Both the position numbers and the translations under genes were made by a program. The notes beneath the pieces are model-generated. The model was not told the origin of the DNA. It saw only the letters and a program-made list of their open reading frames with translations, and made no database searches. Shown one piece after another: positions 60,139-64,000 of a stretch of DNA of 64,000 nucleotides; position 1 is the first letter of the stretch, and each line of letters starts with the position of its first letter. This stretch comes from Chitinophaga sp. sic0106 (GTDB taxonomy: Bacteria > Bacteroidota > Bacteroidia > Chitinophagales > Chitinophagaceae): contig NZ_JAHUWJ010000003.1 of assembly GCF_019219075.1 (NCBI RefSeq), positions 485,189 through 549,188 on the forward strand, read 5' to 3'.

Positions 60139-61113
60139 ATGGAAGAAAAGACATTTACCACGGAAGAACTGTTTTCTAACAGTTTAGTAAAAGAAGGGAT
60201 GGACTCACCCGGACTAACGGAAATAAATACACGCTTTTCAACACCTGATATGACCGGGCAAATACAAAGCTGCTGGTTTGATGGTATCCGTATTGGCTTT
60301 GCTGAATGCAACCTGAAAAAGGATATGCATTTCGAATGGACTTCCAATCTCGACCTGGTCACACAATATTTTAATCTGCGGGGCAATACCTCTACTGCGA
60401 CTACTGTGTATGGGCATGAGTATCCCTTTGGCAACTATCAGCATAACATCTTCTATTCATCAGAAAGCAGGGGGATCATTAAAAGTTACGATACCAGTCT
60501 CATCACTTTCATGGTTCAATACCGGACAGAGAAATTCATTGAACTTACGCGGAATTCAAACGAGGCCCTGCAGCAGTTCGGGTCCCTCATCCACCTGGGT
60601 AATCCCTGTACCCTATCGCCACAGAACCTTTATATCGATGGCACAATAGTTCATACGATTGAACAGATGCGGAACTGCCCCTATGTAGGAGGTATCAAAC
60701 AAATGTACCTTTTATCCAAATGCCTCGAATTACTGGTACTACAGGCGGATGCCAGCCATAAAATACATTCCTCCAATAGTCGTTTCCTGAAATCAGCTAC
60801 CGACAAAGAAAGTATCATATACGCCCGGGAATACCTCCTAAATCACATGGAGCAGCCTCCTACCCTCACCGACCTCGCCCGCATCGTTGGCATCAACACC
60901 TTCAAACTTAAGAACGGATTTAAGGAAATGTTCGGCAACACGGTATTTGGCTACCTCACCGACAAGCGACTGGAAATGGCCGCAACAGAGATCTCTAAAA
61001 AGGAAAAAAGCATTAGTGAAATAGCACTGGATATGGGCTATTCGTCGGTGCAGCATTTTAGTAAGGCGTACAAAAAGAAGTTTGGAACGACGCCCAGGAA
61101 TGGTAAAAAATGA
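60139..61113 (+). CDS. AraC family transcriptional regulator
   Basis: A 324-residue regulator. The C-terminal HTH pair is ILNHMEQPPTLTDLARIVGINTFKLKNGFKEMFGNTVFGYL- like (YLLNHMEQPPTLTDLARIVGINTFKLKNGF) and ISEIALDMGYSSVQHFSKAYKKKFGTTPRNG. The N-terminal 210 residues lack the cupin signature and resemble PchR-like sensor domains (QYFNLRGNTSTATTVYGHEY). It is followed after 133 bp by a DoxX-like gene in the same direction, a likely target. Confidence 0.92.
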   Translation: MEEKTFTTEELFSNSLVKEGMDSPGLTEINTRFSTPDMTGQIQSCWFDGIRIGFAECNLKKDMHFEWTSNLDLVTQYFNLRGNTSTATTVYGHEYPFGNYQHNIFYSSESRGIIKSYDTSLITFMVQYRTEKFIELTRNSNEALQQFGSLIHLGNPCTLSPQNLYIDGTIVHTIEQMRNCPYVGGIKQMYLLSKCLELLVLQADASHKIHSSNSRFLKSATDKESIIYAREYLLNHMEQPPTLTDLARIVGINTFKLKNGFKEMFGNTVFGYLTDKRLEMAATEISKKEKSISEIALDMGYSSVQHFSKAYKKKFGTTPRNGKK

Positions 61114-61246
61114 ATTGTTGTTGACTATTCCAAGGTAGTATATGTCCACCTGAAGGATCAATATGCCCGGTTGGGCAACTCTCCTTATGCCGGCAGAAAA
61201 TTGAAGTCCATCTTTGTGTCATCATTCACAAATAAACATGTATGCT

Positions 61247-61633
61247 ATGAACACACAGACAACTAAAGTAATTTATTGGACAGGCGCGATATTGATCTCT
61301 TTATGGTTTGGTGCAAGCGGCTTTTTCGAATTAACTCACAATCCAGTGGTTTGGGACATCACCGTTCAATTAGGCTATCCTCCACACTTTATTTATATTC
61401 TTGGCGTAGCTAAATTATTGGGAGTGGCTGTACTGTTGATCCCCGGCCGTTTGTTAAGATTGAAAGAATGGGTATTCGCAGGCATATTTTTCGACATCCT
61501 TTTTGCGTTCTTTTCTAAAATCGCCGTGCTGGGGTTTCCGGCTACAATCGATGCTATTATAGCATTTGCTATTATTTCAGTTACTTATATTCAGTACAGA
61601 AAATTATATACGGTAACATACGTTAAGGCATAA
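61247..61633 (+). CDS. DoxX family membrane protein
   Basis: A 128-residue four-span membrane protein. ATG 61247 is chosen to start at MNTQTTKVIYWTGAILISLWFGASGFFELTHNP, the family opening; 61238 is also possible. The other hallmarks LGYPPHFIYILGVAKLLGVAVLLIPGRLLRLKEWVFAGIFFDILFAFFSKIAVLG are exactly DoxX-like. It is the third DoxX-type gene within about 8 kb. Confidence 0.9.
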   Translation: MNTQTTKVIYWTGAILISLWFGASGFFELTHNPVVWDITVQLGYPPHFIYILGVAKLLGVAVLLIPGRLLRLKEWVFAGIFFDILFAFFSKIAVLGFPATIDAIIAFAIISVTYIQYRKLYTVTYVKA

Positions 61634-61674
61634 CAAGGCAAGCTCCCTGAGGGGCAATAGAAAGCTGTCTTTAA

Positions 61675-61714
61675 GGATAACAGCGTCTGTGGTTTACGAA
61701 AGACGCTGTTATCC
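61675..61714. terminator. Long hairpin between convergent genes
   Basis: GGATAACAGCGTCT and AGACGCTGTTATCC form perfect 14-bp arms with a 12-nt loop, between the DoxX gene and the convergent small gene. No T-run, so a factor-independent terminator is uncertain. Confidence 0.6.
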
Positions 61715-61723
61715 AAACTAAAT

Positions 61724-62089
61724 TTATTCCTCTTCTACATCTGCCAGATCATCTACTACGTCTTTAAAGGAAGTGTAACCAGATAGTCTATAAATCTTTT
61801 GAATAGTACCAATTTTACTGCATAGCGACGCGATACTTTCTTCTTCCACCATGGTACGGATAGCCTTCTTAATAGTACTTTTTTTAAGATCCCTGGTCAG
61901 TATCATGTCCGGATCAGCAAAATAGGGTGACTCATCGTTTTCCATTAATGACTGAACCTTTTTCAGCGTATAAAACGAGGCTACATATACCAGGTTGTTA
62001 GGCAAGATGATATTAGCATCAATACAATCGTCAAATATATCAGTAATATAATAACCAGTTGGCAGCTGGACTTTAAAAAGTGGTGTCAT
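61724..62089 (-). CDS. Hypothetical protein, 121 residues
   Basis: Not recognised. An acidic soluble protein (MTPLFKVQLPTGYYITDIFDDCIDANIILPNNLVYVASFYTL...) ending in DLADVEEE, with no signal or membrane span. It lies 60 bp downstream of a frameshifted small gene on the same strand and close to a group II intron, a region of gene decay, so it may be one of a degenerate pair. Confidence 0.6.
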   Translation of the reverse strand: MTPLFKVQLPTGYYITDIFDDCIDANIILPNNLVYVASFYTLKKVQSLMENDESPYFADPDMILTRDLKKSTIKKAIRTMVEEESIASLCSKIGTIQKIYRLSGYTSFKDVVDDLADVEEE

Positions 62090-62149
62090 AGAAAATTATT
62101 TTACCGAAACAAAGACCGACAACATTAATATGCTGCTTGTCGTTCAAAT

Positions 62150-62394
62150 TTACATCCTATCCGGAATAAAATTATTGCCGCCTTCAATTCTCACAGCTCT
62201 TTTTCTCAAACGTTTTAAAGCATCATTATGTTTTTGCTTTTCAGTGGTTTTAAATGCTTTCAACTGATCAGTGGAAAATAAGCTTTTAACACGATTGCAG
62301 TATGACAAGGAAACGCCTTCCAGCTCAGCTATTCTGCTGATTATAAATATGTCTCTTGGAACCTCAGTGGAAAAAGTTTATTAAGAAGGTCCAT
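62150..62394 (-). pseudogene. Frameshifted small gene
   Basis: From ATG 62394 the frame reads MDLLNKLFP and soon stops. The next frame, open from a point a few codons on, reads TEVPRDIFIISRIAELEGVSLSYCNRVKSLFSTDQLKAFKTTEKQKHNDALKRLRKRAVRIEGGNNFIPDRM and stops at 62150. Joining them at the CTTTTTCC run by a one-base change gives a coherent basic protein of about 80 residues. Family unknown. Confidence 0.5.
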
Positions 62395-62640
62395 ATCCTC
62401 TGTCTTCATAAAACTGTATATCCTTATAAATTATCTAGGATATGCCCTTATTATTATCCAGGATTACGTTTCCTGTCGAGTCATAATTATAATCACTTGA
62501 CTCCTATTGAAGGTTTGCCAGATTATTGGCAGCAGGTTCTAACGGAGAATATTAAGCACCATTTTATAGGATGGAATAAAAAATGGAGATCATTTGTGTA
62601 TGGACAGCCACCAATCTCCATGATCGTAAAAATCGAGTAG
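62356..62640 (+). pseudogene. Possible gene remnant truncated by the group II intron
   Basis: A plus-strand frame with a protein-like second half (LPDYWQQVLTENIKHHFIGWNKKWRSFVYGQPPISMIVKIE) reaches the 3' boundary of the intron at 62637 and gets its stop codon from intron sequence. The beginning overlaps the frameshifted gene, so only about 62480-62636 looks real. Family not recognised. Confidence 0.3.
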
Positions 62641-64000
62641 GAAGTGAGGGATTATTTCCCTCACTGTCCTCTCACACCACCGTACATGCGGTTCCGCATA
62701 CGGCGGTTTGTTAGAATAAGTTCATTTGGTGGGTTGTTTTCCAATAGTAGTAGTTCACGAAGCCCGTATATTTTTGCTTTGTAAAATAGGCGTTGTTAAG
62801 CGCCCGTTGCAATATTGGGCTGTGTGCCACCCTACAGAACCCCTTCCTACTGTTGGCCCATTCGTACGCCTTCCCTTTGTCTATTCCTAGTGTTAGCAGG
62901 CGTTTCATCCGGGTTCTAATCTTCTTCCAGTTTTTCCATAGGATCATCCGTAATCGGACCCGAACCATTTCATCCAGACTTTGCATGTGGCTTTTGGCCT
63001 TGGATATAGCAAAGTAGTTGACCCAGCCCCGAAGTATCGTTTCAAGCTTCCGGATTTTCTCCGCTATTGGCGTCGGGTCGTTACGTTGAGTGCAGGCCTT
63101 TATCTTCTGTTTGATACTGTACAGAGACTTGGTCGCTATTCTCATTTCCCAACCCGTCTTGCTCCCATAGAAGGAAAAGCCTAGTAGCGAACTGCGCATC
63201 GGGCGGCTTATTTTGCTCTTTTCACGATTCACTTTTAGCTTCAACTTATCTTCCAGATACTTCGTGATACTTTCCATTACCCGGTGGGCGGATTTCCTGC
63301 TGCGGACATACACGCTACAATCATCGGCATATCTTACGTACCGGTGACCACGTGCCTCTAGCATCTGGTCTAGTTCGTTGAGAAAGATATTAGATAATAG
63401 GGGGCTAAGCGGGCTTCCCTGTGGCGTGCCTTCTTGTCTGACGCTCACTAATCCATTTTCCATAAAGCCACTGGTCAGATAGCTGCGGATAAGCTTTAAG
63501 GTGCGCTTATCTTTTATCTTTACTGACAGTAAACTCATTAGCTTATCGTGGTTGATCTTGTCGAAGAATTTCTCAATATCAAGTTCCACAACCCAGGTAT
63601 AACCTTCATTTAAGTTAGTCTGTGCCTGTAATACGGCCCCGTGAGCGTTCCGATTCGGACGGAAACCATAGCTATTGGAGGAAAAGTCGCCCTCATACTT
63701 CGGGCTTAACCATTGGGAGATCGCTTGTTGTAACAGTCGGTCGATTACTGTGGGGATACCCAACACTCTCACACCTCCACCGCCTTTGGGTATCTCTACT
63801 TTCCGGATGGCTTGCGGGTGATAATTGCCTTCCAAAATATCAGTCCTTAATGTTTGCCAGTGTGTATTCAGGTAGTCGCGAAGTTTATCGGTCTGCATAC
63901 CATCAATACCTCCGGCTCCTTTATTAGCAGTTACCTGCTTAAAGGCTTTTTGTACATTTCGGATGTCTAATATCTCTTCCAGCATACTACTAAAAAAAAA
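62637..64000 (-). mobile_element. Group II intron, 5' part beyond the window
   Basis: The 3' end of a group II intron lies on the minus strand. Domain V is the stem GCCGTATGCGG/CCGCATGTACGG (62680-62705). Domain VI is GTGAGGGA-AATAA-TCCCTCAC (62644-62664), and the intron appears to end in ...CCTAC at 62637 (final AY). The encoded reverse transcriptase is upstream. Domains I-III would lie past the window's right edge. Confidence 0.85.
62711..63985 (-). CDS. ltrA: Group II intron reverse transcriptase/maturase
   Basis: A 424-residue protein. The RT domain has all blocks: RKVEIPKGGGGVRVLGIPTVIDRLLQQAI, SYGFRPNRNAHGAV, VVELDIEKFFDKINHDKL, GTPQGSPLSPLLSNIFLNELD and the catalytic RYADD (Y219-A-D-D222). 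The maturase X domain is KLETILRGWVNYFAISKAKSHMQSLDEMVRVRLRMILWKNW. The HNH endonuclease domain is missing, and the protein ends shortly after the maturase, as in many bacterial introns that depend on host replication or DNA ends. It splices the intron and copies it into DNA. The stop lies just before domain V. Confidence 0.95.
   Translation of the reverse strand: MLEEILDIRNVQKAFKQVTANKGAGGIDGMQTDKLRDYLNTHWQTLRTDILEGNYHPQAIRKVEIPKGGGGVRVLGIPTVIDRLLQQAISQWLSPKYEGDFSSNSYGFRPNRNAHGAVLQAQTNLNEGYTWVVELDIEKFFDKINHDKLMSLLSVKIKDKRTLKLIRSYLTSGFMENGLVSVRQEGTPQGSPLSPLLSNIFLNELDQMLEARGHRYVRYADDCSVYVRSRKSAHRVMESITKYLEDKLKLKVNREKSKISRPMRSSLLGFSFYGSKTGWEMRIATKSLYSIKQKIKACTQRNDPTPIAEKIRKLETILRGWVNYFAISKAKSHMQSLDEMVRVRLRMILWKNWKKIRTRMKRLLTLGIDKGKAYEWANSRKGFCRVAHSPILQRALNNAYFTKQKYTGFVNYYYWKTTHQMNLF

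Noticed and set aside
1..64000. tRNA, rRNA, CRISPR array, replication origin
   Set aside because: No GTTCGAATCC-like T-loops with a matching acceptor stem, no regular direct repeats of 25-40 bp with unique spacers, and no dnaA-box cluster were seen by eye. A tRNA or array program would be decisive.

Overview
The window looks like part of a chromosome from a soil or plant-associated Bacteroidota of the Chitinophagaceae, most like Chitinophaga. The signs are two SusC/SusD pairs, an ECF sigma/FecR/STN-SusC cascade, GLPGLI, DUF4843, DUF4374 and PKD-like lipoproteins, promoters of the TAnnTTTG type, few Shine-Dalgarno sequences and many regulators. No rRNA, tRNA or CRISPR array was seen. The species cannot be named from the sequence alone.

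Layout. 1-6.7 kb: an M1 aminopeptidase cut by the window edge, AraC regulator, VOC protein, serine hydrolase, a 41-residue membrane peptide and a rifamycin phosphotransferase. 6.8-11.1 kb: an A+T-rich nuclease plus SF1-helicase pair that looks like accessory DNA, possibly anti-phage. 11.2-21.5 kb: thioesterase, a secreted helical protein, a GLPGLI/TonB-dependent barrel operon, a HigBA-type toxin-antitoxin and a very large SNF2 ATPase. 21.6-26.9 kb: a DMT transporter behind a long structured leader, a GH16 lipoprotein, and a MocR regulator diverging from a ferritin-like diiron protein plus bioB.

27-36.2 kb (minus strand): sigma factor, FecR, SusC with STN domain, SusD, DUF4843 and PKD-like lipoproteins, a trans-envelope signalling uptake locus without a linked hydrolase. 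37.4-42.4 kb (minus): TonB receptor, DUF4374 lipoprotein and PepSY membrane protein, the three parts of a Xus-type xenosiderophore system. 42.6-51.2 kb (minus): SusC, SusD and a GH2 enzyme, a small glycan utilisation locus. The intercistronic gaps in this half hold long near-perfect hairpins.

51.6-61.7 kb: ferritin, then a dense set of regulators (MarR, ArsR, DJ-1/AraC, AraC) beside DoxX-type membrane proteins, an AHSA1/SRPBCC protein, a putative aminoglycoside adenylyltransferase and a DUF1016 nuclease. This reads as a stress-response region; one 23-bp site occurs both at the ArsR operon and upstream of a separate DoxX gene. 61.7-64 kb: decayed small genes and a group II intron whose 5' part lies beyond the window.

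The best candidates for undescribed biology are the nuclease-helicase pair, the MocR/diiron/bioB unit with its repeated operator, and the family of intergenic hairpins.
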